Below are positions 11,510 to 20,884 of a stretch of 64,000 nt of DNA, in pieces (position 1 is the stretch's first letter; every line of letters starts with the position of its first letter). This stretch comes from Pararhodospirillum photometricum DSM 122 (GTDB taxonomy: Bacteria; Pseudomonadota; Alphaproteobacteria; Rhodospirillales; Rhodospirillaceae), in assembly GCF_000284415.1 (NCBI RefSeq), contig NC_017059.1:1021833-1085832 (forward strand), in the 5' to 3' direction. The position numbers and the translations under genes are program-made. The notes under the pieces were generated by a model that saw only the letters and a program-made list of their open reading frames with translations, searched no databases and was not told the origin of the DNA.

Positions 11510-13207
11510 ATGCGGCCAGGAAAGACGACGCGGTTAACCATGACGGTGTCCCAGCGGGTCGCCCTGGTGGTTCTTCTCAACACACTGCTCATCGGCCTGA
11601 CCGTTGGAGTTGCCACCCTCTCCATCCTCACCCAAAAAGCCGAACAGGACGCCCTGGACGCCATCGACCGCTCCATGCGGGTCGCCTGGAACGAAGTCAC
11701 GGCCCTGGGCGAGCCCCTTGCCGTGCGCGATGGCCTGCTGTACGCCGGATCGCAGAGGCTTGATGACAACGACGCCGTCGTCGATCGCATCGTCGCCCAG
11801 GTCGGGGGCACCGCCACCGTGTTTCGCGGCGAGACCCGTGTCGCCACAAACGTGCGCAAGCCTGATGGCACGCGCGCCGTAGGAACCACCCTGGCCCGCA
11901 ACGCCGCCCACACAGCGGTGTTCACCCGCCAGGAGCCCTATCGCGGCATCGTCGAGATCCTCGGCGAACCCTACATCACTGGATACGACCCCATTCGGGG
12001 AACCGATGGCAGCGTGCTTGGCATTTTGTACGTGGGCATGCCCGTCGCCCAGTTTTTTGCCGCCGCCGAGGCGGTCAAAACCTGGATCTTGGTCACGCTC
12101 GTCGGCTGCGGCGCCTTGGGGCTGGCCCTGGCCCTGGGGCTGGCCCGTCTGACCATCGTGCGCCCGCTGCATGGCATCACGGCGACCATGGCCCGGCTGG
12201 CGGCGGGGGAAGAAGTCCAGGCCATCCCTCACACCGAGCGCGGCGACGATATCGGGGCCATGGCCCGCGCCCTGGAGGTTTTTCGCGCCAACGCCGCCGA
12301 AACGCTGCGCCTGCGCGGCGAGGCCGCCTTGCGCGACGAGGCCCAGCGCCGCCAGCGCCGCCAAGACCTCCTGGCCCTCGCCGACGAAATGGAGGCCAAG
12401 GTCCACACCGTGGTTCAAGCCGCCGGCACGTCCATCGACCGGCTGCATCGGGCTGCCGACGATCTGACAGCCAATGCCGGCCGCACCGGGGCGCAAAGCA
12501 CCACCTTGGCCCAGGCGAGCACTCTGGCCTCGACCAAGGTGGAAACCGTGGCGGTGGCGGGGCAACAGCTCGCGGCCTCCATCCAGGAGATCGCCCGCCA
12601 AGTGGCCCAGTCCAGCCAGATCGCCGGCGAGGCGGTGGCCGAGGCTACCCAGACGCGCGACATTGTGGAAGGCTTGGCCCAGGCCGCCACCCGCATCGGC
12701 GAGGTCCTGACCCTGATTGACGGCATCGCGAGCCAGACCAACCTGCTGGCCCTCAACGCCACCATCGAGGCAGCGCGGGCCGGCGAGGCGGGCAAGGGCT
12801 TTGCCGTGGTCGCGCATGAGGTCAAAACCCTGGCCGGACAAACGGGCCACGCCACCGACGACATTTCCCGCCAGATCGCCGCCGTGCAGGAGGGAACCCG
12901 GGCCGTGGTCGCGGCCATCCACGCCATTGCCCAGACCATTGGGCGGATCGACACCTTTTCCAGCGGCATTGCCGGCGCCGTCGAGGAACAAGGCGCAGTC
13001 ACCGCCGACATCGCCCGCACTGTCGAAGCCGCCAGCCGCGGCGTGCGCGACGTCTCCACCAGCGTGGCTGCCGTGGCCCAGGCCGCCGCCGACACCGGCC
13101 GCATGGCCCAGGCGGTCTTTGGCGTGGCCGAGGAACTAAAGCGCGAAAACCAGGAAATCCAAGACGCCATCGAGAGCTTCCTGACCGAAGTCAGAGGACG
13201 CCCCTAA
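11510..13207 (+). CDS. Methyl-accepting chemotaxis protein with a periplasmic single-Cache-like sensor
   Basis: Transmembrane chemoreceptor of 565 aa. TM1 spans about residues 15-37, followed by a ~150-residue periplasmic domain with the DGLLYAG and [11 protein letters not shown] patterns typical of single Cache sensors, then TM2 near 205-225, HAMP, and a signalling domain whose tip contains the usual [15 protein letters not shown] motif. Start at ATG 11510 is supported by the strong purine run GGAGGGGAG just upstream; an upstream ATG in frame (11450) lacks that. It lies downstream of cheZ, which suggests shared regulation. The ligand is unknown; small organic acids are common for this sensor class. 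Confidence 0.92.
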   Translation: MRPGKTTRLTMTVSQRVALVVLLNTLLIGLTVGVATLSILTQKAEQDALDAIDRSMRVAWNEVTALGEPLAVRDGLLYAGSQRLDDNDAVVDRIVAQVGGTATVFRGETRVATNVRKPDGTRAVGTTLARNAAHTAVFTRQEPYRGIVEILGEPYITGYDPIRGTDGSVLGILYVGMPVAQFFAAAEAVKTWILVTLVGCGALGLALALGLARLTIVRPLHGITATMARLAAGEEVQAIPHTERGDDIGAMARALEVFRANAAETLRLRGEAALRDEAQRRQRRQDLLALADEMEAKVHTVVQAAGTSIDRLHRAADDLTANAGRTGAQSTTLAQASTLASTKVETVAVAGQQLAASIQEIARQVAQSSQIAGEAVAEATQTRDIVEGLAQAATRIGEVLTLIDGIASQTNLLALNATIEAARAGEAGKGFAVVAHEVKTLAGQTGHATDDISRQIAAVQEGTRAVVAAIHAIAQTIGRIDTFSSGIAGAVEEQGAVTADIARTVEAASRGVRDVSTSVAAVAQAAADTGRMAQAVFGVAEELKRENQEIQDAIESFLTEVRGRP

Positions 13208-13214
13208 AATAGAC

Positions 13215-13292
13215 CGAGGGGTCTGGGGAGGCCGCGCCTCCCCAGCCTTAAAAAAAGAAGGCTGGGGAGGCGCGGCCTCCCCAGACCCCTCG
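13215..13292. repeat. Paired intergenic palindromic repeat, near-perfect inverted copies
   Basis: Two copies of the common element in opposite orientation separated by an A-rich spacer, so the whole 78 bp can fold into one long hairpin. It separates the chemoreceptor stop from the next kinase gene and probably terminates transcription. Confidence 0.8.
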
Positions 13293-13310
13293 ATTCCGTC
13301 AGAGGATCCC

Positions 13311-14606
13311 ATGGGACGCTTGTTTTGGAAGCTGTTCTTCTGCTTTTGGTTGGGCATGGTCTTGTCGTTCGTTGCCGGCGTGACCTACCTCCTGCTCACC
13401 GACTACCGCGAGGCGGCCCACTCGACGGCGGGGGTCCAGGCGGGGGTGATGCTGGCCACCGCCGAAGCCCTGGTCGCCACGGGCGGCGTGGACGCCCTCA
13501 CCCCGGTCCTTGCGCGCTGGAACGCCGAAAGCCCGCGCCTGGGCGTGCTGGACGCCACCACCGGACAGCGCCTCGCCGGTGTCGTGCCCACAGCCCCCCC
13601 CGGCAGCCGCCTGGACGTGACGCCTCCCGATGGGCGCCCCGTGGTGCTGGTGACCGACGTGGTGGCCCTGAGCCTGGGCGAGCACCCCTCGCCGGTCGGC
13701 ATCCCGGTGATGTCGGGCGCGGTGGTGGCCTTTGTTCTCAGCTATTTCCTGGCGTGGTACCTGTCCCACCCCTTGCAGAAGATCCGCTGGGCCCTGGGGC
13801 GGGTGGCGGAGGGGCATTTTGATACCCGGGTGGCGCCGCGCCTGGGCCAGCGCCGCGACGAAATCGTCGATCTCGGCCACGACGTGGATCGCATGGCCCG
13901 GCAACTGCAACAGTTCGTCGAGGAGCGCCAGCGCTTGTTGCACGATATCTCCCACGAACTGCGCTCGCCGCTGACCCGGCTTCAAGCCGCCATCGGGTTG
14001 GTGCGCCAAGATCCCGCACGCTCCGGCCCCATGCTGGAACGCATCGAGCGCGAGGCGGTGCGCATGGATGTTTTGATTGACGATCTGCTGACCCTGGCTC
14101 GCCTTGAGGTCGGGTCTTTCCCCTTCGCCCGCGAGCGGGTTGATTTGATCGACCTCCTCTCGGCCATTGTTGACGATGCCGCCTTCGAGGCCGAGGCCCA
14201 GGGCTGCGCCGTCACCTTGAACGCCGAGGGAAATTTCGTGTGCACCGTGAGCGGCGAGGTCTTGTATCGGGCGTTTGAGAACATCGTGCGCAACGCCGTG
14301 AAGTTCACGGCGCCCGGTACCACGGTGGTGGTGCGGGCCGAGGCCCTTGAGGAGGAGGGCCAGCCCTGGCTGCGGGTCAGTGTCGAGGACCACGGGGCCG
14401 GGGTGCCGCCGGCGCTTCTGGGGCGCATTTTCGAGCCGTTCTTGCGTGTGGCCAGCGATAGCCCAACCCCGGGGTTTGGCCTGGGCCTTGCCATTGCCCG
14501 GCGCGCCGTCGAATCGCACGGCGGGCGCATTCATGCCGAGTTGGCTGGGCATGGCGGCTTGCGGGTGGTGATGGTGTTGCCTGGGGCGCCTGCGGGGGAG
14601 AAATAA
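13311..14606 (+). CDS. Membrane sensor histidine kinase, CpxA-like
   Basis: Two-component kinase of 431 aa. TM1 is at about residues 6-28, a short periplasmic region of ~105 residues follows, TM2 is near 132-152, then HAMP, then HisKA with HDISHELRSPLTRLQ (His near 215), and HATPase_c with FENIVRNAVKFT, EDHGAGV and FGLGLAIARRAVESHGG. The layout matches CpxA/EnvZ-type envelope sensors. The expected cpxR-like regulator is absent: the neighbours are a chemoreceptor and a convergent ABC-F gene. ATG 13311 lies just after the repeat hairpin. Signal unknown. Confidence 0.88.
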   Translation: MGRLFWKLFFCFWLGMVLSFVAGVTYLLLTDYREAAHSTAGVQAGVMLATAEALVATGGVDALTPVLARWNAESPRLGVLDATTGQRLAGVVPTAPPGSRLDVTPPDGRPVVLVTDVVALSLGEHPSPVGIPVMSGAVVAFVLSYFLAWYLSHPLQKIRWALGRVAEGHFDTRVAPRLGQRRDEIVDLGHDVDRMARQLQQFVEERQRLLHDISHELRSPLTRLQAAIGLVRQDPARSGPMLERIEREAVRMDVLIDDLLTLARLEVGSFPFARERVDLIDLLSAIVDDAAFEAEAQGCAVTLNAEGNFVCTVSGEVLYRAFENIVRNAVKFTAPGTTVVVRAEALEEEGQPWLRVSVEDHGAGVPPALLGRIFEPFLRVASDSPTPGFGLGLAIARRAVESHGGRIHAELAGHGGLRVVMVLPGAPAGEK

Positions 14607-14610
14607 GGGC

Positions 14611-14700
14611 AGGCTGGGGAGGCGGGCCTCCCCAGACCCCTCCGATCCTTGGGGATCCCTCGGGAACGAGGGGTCTGGGGAGGCCCGCCTCCCCAGCCTT
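14611..14700. repeat. Paired intergenic palindromic repeat between convergent genes
   Basis: Two inverted copies of the common element around a spacer containing a smaller inverted pair (GGGGATCCC), between the kinase stop and the ABC-F stop. Probably a bidirectional terminator. Confidence 0.8.
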
Positions 14701-14706
14701 CCCTTT

Positions 14707-16623
14707 TTACCCTTCCGCGAGAGCCGGCTCGGCAGCGGTCGCGGTTTCCAAAGCCTCATGGGCCAACAGCCACGTTTCCTCGGCCTCGGCCAAAGCACGC
14801 TGAACCTCGCCCAGGTCGCGTTGCAAAGCGGTCACGGCAGCGGCCGGTCCCTGGTACAACGCGGGATCGGCCAGCTTGGCCTCGATCTCGGTCTTTTTCT
14901 TTTCCAGAGTCGCCAGCTTTTTCTCGGCCGCCTCCACCGCCTTGCGCAAGGGCGCCAGACGGGTTCGGGCCTCGGCGGCGGCGCGGCGACGGTCCTTCTG
15001 GGCCTGGGCCGAGTTGAGCGCGTCGCTAGGACCGCTGGCCGAGCCCTCGCGCCGGGCTTCACGGGCGCGCTCCAGCAACAAGGCGCGGTAATCGTCCATA
15101 TCGCCGTCAAACGGGGTCAGGGTGCCGCCATCCACCAGCCACAGCCGGTCGGCGACCATTTCCACCAGACGCGGATCGTGAGAGATCAGGACGACGGCCC
15201 CTTGGAAGACATTGAGCGCCCGCATCAGGGACTCGCGCGAGTCGATGTCGAGGTGGTTGGTCGGCTCGTCCAAGATCAGCAGATGCGGGGCCTCGCGGCA
15301 GGTCAGGGCGATCAGCAACCGCGCCTTCTCGCCGCCCGACAGCGACGACACCGGCGTGTTGACCCGCGCCTCGCCAAAGCCGAAGCGGCCCAGGTGGGCC
15401 CGGATTTTCTGGTCGGCCAGATCGCCCATCAAGCGCCGACCGTGCTGCAACGGCGTCTCGCCCAGGCGCAGCTCCTCGGTCTGATGCTGGGCAAAGTAGC
15501 CGATGCGCAGCTTGGAAGGGGCCCGCAGCTCGCCGCCCAGCAGGTCCAGCCGCCCGGCCAGCACCTTGGCCAGGGTTGACTTGCCGTTGCCGTTGGCGCC
15601 CAGCAGGGCGACCCGGTCGTCCATGTCCAGACGAAAGTTGAGACCGCGCAGCACCACCGTGTCGCCATACCCCGCCACCCCGTTCTCCACGGCGATGACC
15701 GGGGGCGGCAAGGACTCGGGGTCGGGGAAATCAAACGGGATCACCGCTTCCTCGACCGTGGCGGTGATCGGGGTCATGCGCTCCAGACGCTTCAACCGAC
15801 TCTGGGCCTGACGCGCCTTGGTCGCCTTGGCGCGAAAGCGATCGACAAACGCCTGGATGTGCCGGCGCTCCTCGGCCTGACGCTGGGCCGCCTTGGCCAA
15901 GTGCTCCAGCCGCTCGGCCCGCGTCCGCTCGAAGCGATCGAAGTTGCCCTGGTAGGAGACCAGCTTGCCGTTCTCCAGATGCAAGATGCGCTCGACCGCC
16001 CGGTTGAGCAGATCGCGGTCGTGGCTGATGACGATCAAGGTGCCGGGATAGCTGGCCAGAAAGCTCTCCAGCCACAGCGTCGCCTCCAGGTCGAGGTGGT
16101 TGGTCGGCTCATCGAGCAGCAAGAGGTCGGGCCGGGCAAACAAGGCCGCTGCCAGGGCCACGCGCATGCGCCAACCGCCCGAAAAGGTGCCCACCGCCCG
16201 GGTATGGTCCTGGGACGCAAACCCCAGACCGCAGAGAATCGCCCCAGCCCGGGCCGGCGCCCCGTGGGCCCCGATCACCGCCAGCCGCTCGTGCAGATCG
16301 GCCACGCGGTGGGGATCGGGGTGGCCGTCCAACTCGGCCAACAAGGCGGCGCGCTCGGTATCGGCGGCCAGCACGCAGTCGAGCAGCGAGATCTCGCCGT
16401 CGGGCGCCTCCTGGGCCACCTGCCCCACCCGGGCGCGCGGGCGCACGGCGATGGAGCCGCCATCGGGGCTGCGCTCGCCGAGGATCAAACGAAACAGGGT
16501 CGTCTTACCCGTGCCATTGCGGCCGACCAGACCCACCCGCTGGCCTTCGGGAACGTGGGCGCTGGCGCCGTCGAGAAGGGTGCGGCCGCCAATGCGGCTG
16601 ACCACGGAATTCACATGAAGCAT
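14707..16623 (-). CDS. ABC-F family ATPase (Uup/YheS-like)
   Basis: Soluble protein with two ABC ATPase domains and no membrane part, the ABC-F type that works on ribosomes or DNA. First Walker A GRNGTGKTTL near residue 37 with signature FSGGWRMR; second Walker A GANGNGKSTL near 340 with signature LSGGEKARLL; both have LLLDEPTNHLD or LILDEPTNHLD Walker B motifs. A basic linker separates them and a ~90-residue C-terminal coiled coil follows, as in Uup and YheS. Length is 638 aa. Start at ATG 16623. YheS-like ribosome function versus Uup-like DNA function cannot be decided from sequence alone. Confidence 0.92.
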   Translation of the reverse strand: MLHVNSVVSRIGGRTLLDGASAHVPEGQRVGLVGRNGTGKTTLFRLILGERSPDGGSIAVRPRARVGQVAQEAPDGEISLLDCVLAADTERAALLAELDGHPDPHRVADLHERLAVIGAHGAPARAGAILCGLGFASQDHTRAVGTFSGGWRMRVALAAALFARPDLLLLDEPTNHLDLEATLWLESFLASYPGTLIVISHDRDLLNRAVERILHLENGKLVSYQGNFDRFERTRAERLEHLAKAAQRQAEERRHIQAFVDRFRAKATKARQAQSRLKRLERMTPITATVEEAVIPFDFPDPESLPPPVIAVENGVAGYGDTVVLRGLNFRLDMDDRVALLGANGNGKSTLAKVLAGRLDLLGGELRAPSKLRIGYFAQHQTEELRLGETPLQHGRRLMGDLADQKIRAHLGRFGFGEARVNTPVSSLSGGEKARLLIALTCREAPHLLILDEPTNHLDIDSRESLMRALNVFQGAVVLISHDPRLVEMVADRLWLVDGGTLTPFDGDMDDYRALLLERAREARREGSASGPSDALNSAQAQKDRRRAAAEARTRLAPLRKAVEAAEKKLATLEKKKTEIEAKLADPALYQGPAAAVTALQRDLGEVQRALAEAEETWLLAHEALETATAAEPALAEG

Positions 16624-16730
16624 GGGCCGGTCCCGCGCGCGAATCGTTAAAAGGGCACCATACGAAGCCCCTCGGCTTGGCGCCAGCCCTCCGCTTTGAT
16701 GTATTCCACTCCTTGCCCCCCCAAGGAGTG

Positions 16731-16765
16731 GAGGGGTCTGGGGAGGCCCCCGCCTCCCCAGCCTG
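16731..16765. repeat. Single intergenic palindromic repeat
   Basis: One copy of the common element (GGAGGGGTCTGGGGAGGC..GCCTCCCCAGCC) between the divergently transcribed ABC-F and TerF-like genes, so not a convergent terminator position here. Confidence 0.7.
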
Positions 16766-16850
16766 CCTTTTTTGTCTTTCCTGGCCCACAGCCCCAGTCA
16801 CCACAGTCGGGACTCCGCCCGGAAACCTCGCCCATAGGAGAGGCCTTGAG

Positions 16851-18080
16851 ATGATGTTGTCGCGTGGCACCCGCACCCCCCTCCAAACCCTGGTGGGCGG
16901 GTCGGCGTTTTCCCTGACCTGGCACCTTCGCGGCCTCGGCGCCGAGGCCTCGGTATTTGGCCTCGATGCCCAGGGCCGACTCGCCGACGACCGCTACATG
17001 GTCTTCTATAACCAGCCGACGTCGCCGTGCGCCGGCGTGCGCCTCGCCGCCCCCGACCGCTTTGAGGTGGACGTCACCCGCCTGCCGGCCAGCCTCCAAC
17101 GCCTTGTCCTGGTGCTGTCCGTCGAGGGCCCCGGGGTTTTTCACGACGTGACGGCGGGCTCCCTGGTTCTCAGTGCCCCGGGCCACGAGGCCCGCTTCGA
17201 TTTCACCGGCCAGGAGTTCGCGCAAGAGCGGGCCTTGATGCTGGCCGAGGTCTATCGCAAGAACGACCAGTGGCGGGTGGCGATCGTGGCCCAAGGGTTT
17301 AACGGTGGCCTGGACGCGGTGGTCCGGCATTTTGGCGGCGAAGTCGCCGAGGACACCCCGCCACCGCCCCGTGTCTCCCTGGAAAAGCGGGTGGCGGCCG
17401 AGGCGCCCCACTTGGTGGACCTGACCAAGAAGGTCGGGGTAAGTTTGGAGAAGAAGGGCCTGGGCCGCCTTCAGGCGCGAGTGGGACTCGTCTTGGATGC
17501 CAGCGCCTCCATGCGCCGTCAGTACAAGGACGGCAAGGTGCAAGCCCTCCTCGACCGGCTCTTGCCGCTGGCCCTGCGCTTTGACAGCGATGGCGCCTTG
17601 GATGTGTGGGCGTTCGACGATCGCCAGACTCCCCTGCCCCCGGTATCCCTGGCCAATTGCCGCGACTATATCGCCCAGGCCAATGGCGGCTGGCGAGCCT
17701 GGGTGGGGGGCGCCAATGACGAGCCCTCGGTCATGCGCGACGTCATCACCCACTTTAAAAAGGATCGCAGCCGACTGCCGGTCTATATTCTTTTCGTGAG
17801 CGATGGGGGGGTTCACAAAAACCGCGAGATCAAGGACCTGATCACCGAGGCCTCTTCCCTTCCCCTGTTTTGGCAGTTCATGGGACTGGGGGGGCGCAAT
17901 TATGGCGTCCTTGAACGCCTGGACACCATGGGCGGCCGCACGGTCGATAACTGCGGCTTCTTTGCCATTGATGACCTGCACGACCTGGATGACGAGGCGT
18001 TTTACGATCGTCTGCTCCAGGAGTTCCCCCTGTGGCTGGGCGCGGCCCGCCAAGCCCGCATCGTCCAGGACGAGGCCTAA
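16851..18080 (+). CDS. TerF-like protein: TerD domain fused to von Willebrand A domain
   Basis: The N-terminal ~165 residues match the TerD (tellurium resistance/stress, calcium-binding) fold, with FSLTWHL, ASVFGLDAQG and DDRYMVFYNQPTSP; a vWA domain follows from about residue 205 with the metal-ion site DASASM near 215. This is the TerF arrangement (409 aa). Tandem ATG codons at 16851 are preceded by AGGAG. No terA-E, terZ or other Ter genes are in the window, so it stands alone. Role in the cell is uncertain; Ter proteins are linked to stress, phage and colicin tolerance as well as tellurite. Confidence 0.75.
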   Translation: MMLSRGTRTPLQTLVGGSAFSLTWHLRGLGAEASVFGLDAQGRLADDRYMVFYNQPTSPCAGVRLAAPDRFEVDVTRLPASLQRLVLVLSVEGPGVFHDVTAGSLVLSAPGHEARFDFTGQEFAQERALMLAEVYRKNDQWRVAIVAQGFNGGLDAVVRHFGGEVAEDTPPPPRVSLEKRVAAEAPHLVDLTKKVGVSLEKKGLGRLQARVGLVLDASASMRRQYKDGKVQALLDRLLPLALRFDSDGALDVWAFDDRQTPLPPVSLANCRDYIAQANGGWRAWVGGANDEPSVMRDVITHFKKDRSRLPVYILFVSDGGVHKNREIKDLITEASSLPLFWQFMGLGGRNYGVLERLDTMGGRTVDNCGFFAIDDLHDLDDEAFYDRLLQEFPLWLGAARQARIVQDEA

Positions 18081-18162
18081 GGCCCTCCGCCCCCCGAACG
18101 AGGGGCCTGAGGAGCCGGCGTTCTCCATGCTAGGCTCCCCCCCTCCGATTCCCCTGTTTTGC

Positions 18163-18192
18163 TTGACGGTGGGAGGGGGCGCGCCGTATAAG
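18163..18192 (+). promoter_or_regulatory. Sigma-70-like promoter for rpsT
   Basis: TTGACG at 18163-18168 and TATAAG at 18187-18192 with an 18-base spacer, about 80 bp before the rpsT start. Position and match are good; it has not been tested. Confidence 0.65.
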
Positions 18193-18274
18193 GCATGTCT
18201 TCTAGGCGTCCCCGGGTCCCGGGAGGGATTGGGGCGGGCGCTTTTTTTCACTTGACCATCATGTGGAGCAGGGA

Positions 18275-18541
18275 ATGGCCAACCACAAGTCGGCGGAAAA
18301 GCGCATTCGCCGCAATGCTAGCCGCGCCGAGATCAACCATGCGCGCATCGGGCGTATCCGCACCTTCGTGAAGAAGGTCGAGGCGGCGATTGCTCGGGGC
18401 GACCAGGCGGCGGCAGGCGAGGCGTTCAAGGTCGCCATGCCCGAGATGCAGCGCGGCGTGACCAAGGGGGTTCTGCACAAGAACACCGTGTCGCGCAAGA
18501 TTTCCCGCCTTGCCGCCCGCATCAAGGGTCTGGGCGCCTAA
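18275..18541 (+). CDS. rpsT: 30S ribosomal protein S20
   Basis: Small basic protein (88 aa) that binds 16S rRNA early in 30S assembly. It begins [14 protein letters not shown] and ends in the conserved helical segment with [20 protein letters not shown] 18275 has GGAGCAGGGA immediately upstream, and a clear promoter lies 80 bp before. rpsT directly before dnaA is a common alphaproteobacterial order. Confidence 0.97.
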   Translation: MANHKSAEKRIRRNASRAEINHARIGRIRTFVKKVEAAIARGDQAAAGEAFKVAMPEMQRGVTKGVLHKNTVSRKISRLAARIKGLGA

Positions 18542-18630
18542 AGCCTGCGGACTCGGCACCCTGGGTGCCAGAGCCCCGACGCCAGGGTGGAACGAGCGCG
18601 CTCGTGTCCGCCCTTTTGGCGTTTTAAGAG

Positions 18631-18663
18631 ACCCCCCGATCGCGTTGGCGACGGGGGTTTTTT
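18631..18663 (+). terminator. Rho-independent terminator after rpsT
   Basis: GC stem ACCCCCC..GGGGGT closed by a short loop and followed by six T residues, 90 bp after the rpsT stop. Confidence 0.8.
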
Positions 18664-19235
18664 CGCGTCCGGCCCAGGCCGCCGATCGGCCAAGGAGCAC
18701 ATATCACAGGTTGTTCCCGGAGTCTGGCGGAGTCAGTTCTAGACTCTGGTTCAAGAACGCTTGGTAACCCCCTGGTTTCCACAGGATGTTGGGTTTAATA
18801 GCGCTGGATCGACGATGACGCACAAAATATGGTGTCAACGCGGGAAATTAACTGTGTTCTCCTTTCGATCTCGTTGCCTTGTGCCGAAGCTGGCCCTACC
18901 CTTCTGCCGTCATCGGTGTCCTCAGAGTCTAAAAGACCGGCCGATTCGATTGCCTTGACCTCCTTCGAGTCTCCTTCTGGAACCAGTCAAGGTCAATCTT
19001 ATGAAGTCTCCCCATGGATCGAGAAAGAAGCGGTAGGAATTTATTAGGATGTTCTTTGGTATTTCTTGTATGTGGATTTGTTTTTCCCTACATGCTCCTG
19101 GATAAGGGGTATTTTAACGAGATGTTAACCTTGGTGTGACGAATTCCGGCCCCCGCAACGAAGCAGCGGGAAGCATGGGGGAGGATCCCCTGGGGTCGTG
19201 TCCCTGTTGGGACGCCTGAAAGTGGAGTGGGAACA
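18664..19235. other. AT-richer gene-free region before dnaA; candidate origin region
   Basis: 570 bp without a credible gene and clearly less GC-rich than the surroundings. It contains two imperfect DnaA-box-like 9-mers (7 of 9 matches): GTTTCCACA at 18775-18783 and TGTGGATTT at 19071-19079 (reverse orientation), plus T-rich and A/T-rich tracts around 19030-19090. No perfect TTATCCACA occurs. It may hold the dnaA promoter and possibly part of oriC, but the box count is too low to call an origin with confidence. Confidence 0.35.
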
Positions 19236-20736
19236 ATGGACGGAGCGTCGGGGCGCGATGGAGCGGCGGTGATCCGGTGGGATCGCGTGCGGGGCCAGCT
19301 CAAGCGGGAATTCGGAGAAACAGCGTTCCGAACCTGGGTCCAGCCCATGACCTTGGCCCAGATTGGCCCGGGCTCGGTGCGCCTGGGCGTGCCCACCCGC
19401 TTCATGCGCGACTGGGTCATGACCCACTACGGCGACCGCATCCGCTCGCTGTGGACCGAGGAAGATCCCTCGGTGCGCATCGTAGACTTCGTCGTTGAGG
19501 GCAGTGCACGCCCGACCAAGCCGGCGGCTGGTGCCGGGTCTGCCGGGCCCATCGTGTCGCAGCCTGCCTTCGAGGAGCCTTCGTCCCCGCCTGCCCCCCA
19601 CGGCCCCTGCCCGTCGTCCCCGGGCCCCGCGCTCACGCCTCAAAGCCGAGGAGCCCCGCGTCTCGGCGCCGACACCGGCCGCCCCGCCCCCGCCCCCGAC
19701 TCTGGATGATGGCCTGTCGGCCCCCCTCGACCCTCGCTACACCTTCGACAACTTTGTCGTGGGCAAACCCAACGAGTTCGCCTACGCCGCTGCGAAGCGC
19801 GTGGCCGAGACCGCTGGGATGTCGTTTAACCCGTTGTTCCTGTACGGCGGTGTTGGCCTGGGCAAAACCCACCTGATGCACGCCATTGCCCGCTGTGTGC
19901 GCCAAAACCAGCCGCTGCGCCGGGTGATTTATCTGTCGGCCGAGCAGTTCATGCACCGCTTCATCCGGGCGCTGCGCCAGCAGGATACCTTGTCGTTCAA
20001 GGAGCAGTTCCGCAGCGTGGACGTGCTGATGGTGGACGACATCCAGTTCATCAGTGGCAAGGACAGCACCCAGGAAGAATTTTTCCATACATTCAATGCC
20101 CTGGTCGATCAGGGCGCGCAGATCGTCCTCTCGGCCGACAAGTCGCCGACCGACCTTGACCACATCGGCCAGCGGCTGCGCTCGCGCATGTCCTGTGGCT
20201 TGGTCGCCGACTTGCACCCCACCACCTACGAGCTGCGCCTGGGCATCTTGGAGTCGAAGGCCGAGCAGATGGGCGTGCCGGTGCCGCCGCGCGTGCTGGA
20301 GTTCATCGCCCACAAAGTCACGACCAACGGCCGCGAGGTCGAGGGCGCCTTGATTCGACTTGTGGCCCATGCCCAGCTCGTCGGCCGCGCCCTGACCGTG
20401 GAGACGGCCCAGGAAGTCCTCCACGATCTGGTCCGCGCCCACGACAGACGGGTGACCATCGAGGACATCCAAAAACGGGTGGCCGATCACTTCAAGATTC
20501 GACTGGCCGACATGCACTCGGCGCGCCGGGCCCGCGCCGTGGCCCGGCCGCGTCAGGTGGCCATGTACCTGAGCAAGCAACTGACCAGCCGCTCGCTGCC
20601 CTACATTGGCAAGAACTTCGGCGGGCGCGACCACACCACGGTGATGCACGCGATTCGCAAGATCGAGGAACTGATGGCCGGCGACCCCTCCTTCGCCGAG
20701 GACGTGGACCTGCTGCGCCGCATGCTGGAAGCCTAA
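19236..20736 (+). CDS. dnaA: Chromosomal replication initiator DnaA (one frameshift in linker)
   Basis: Initiator that melts oriC. Domain I is read from ATG 19236 (GGAG upstream) and contains [13 protein letters not shown]. Domains III and IV are in the +1 frame: Walker [12 protein letters not shown], Walker B MVDDIQF, and the DNA-binding signature [17 protein letters not shown]. The shift lies in the unconserved domain II linker: deleting one C from the C6 run at 19594-19599 restores one frame of 499 aa with a natural proline-rich linker. Because dnaA is essential the break is most likely a sequencing error. dnaN and recF follow, the classic block. Confidence 0.9.
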
Positions 20737-20803
20737 GCCGCCCAAGAACCGAAGGGCCCCGGGGAGGTCCGCCTCCCCGCCGTTCGGCTTTTGCCGCTTT
20801 TCC

Positions 20804-20832
20804 TTGGGTCTCGCCACCGTTTAGCGTATACT
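20804..20832 (+). promoter_or_regulatory. Candidate promoter for dnaN
   Basis: TTGGGT and TATACT separated by 17 bases, ending 52 bp before the dnaN ATG. It follows a degenerate palindromic repeat copy at about 20755-20785 that may insulate it from dnaA transcription. Confidence 0.5.
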
Positions 20833-20884
20833 CCGGTCCTTTTCTCGTCTGGCCCGCGTGGCCTCCAGATTGGTCCAGGTCCCC

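Noticed and set aside
18664..19235. A well-defined oriC
   Set aside because: No perfect DnaA box and only two 7-of-9 matches, so only a candidate region is reported.
19495..20736. A short DnaA starting in the linker
   Set aside because: It would begin at a TTG with poor context and lose domain I, which is clearly encoded just upstream in another frame.
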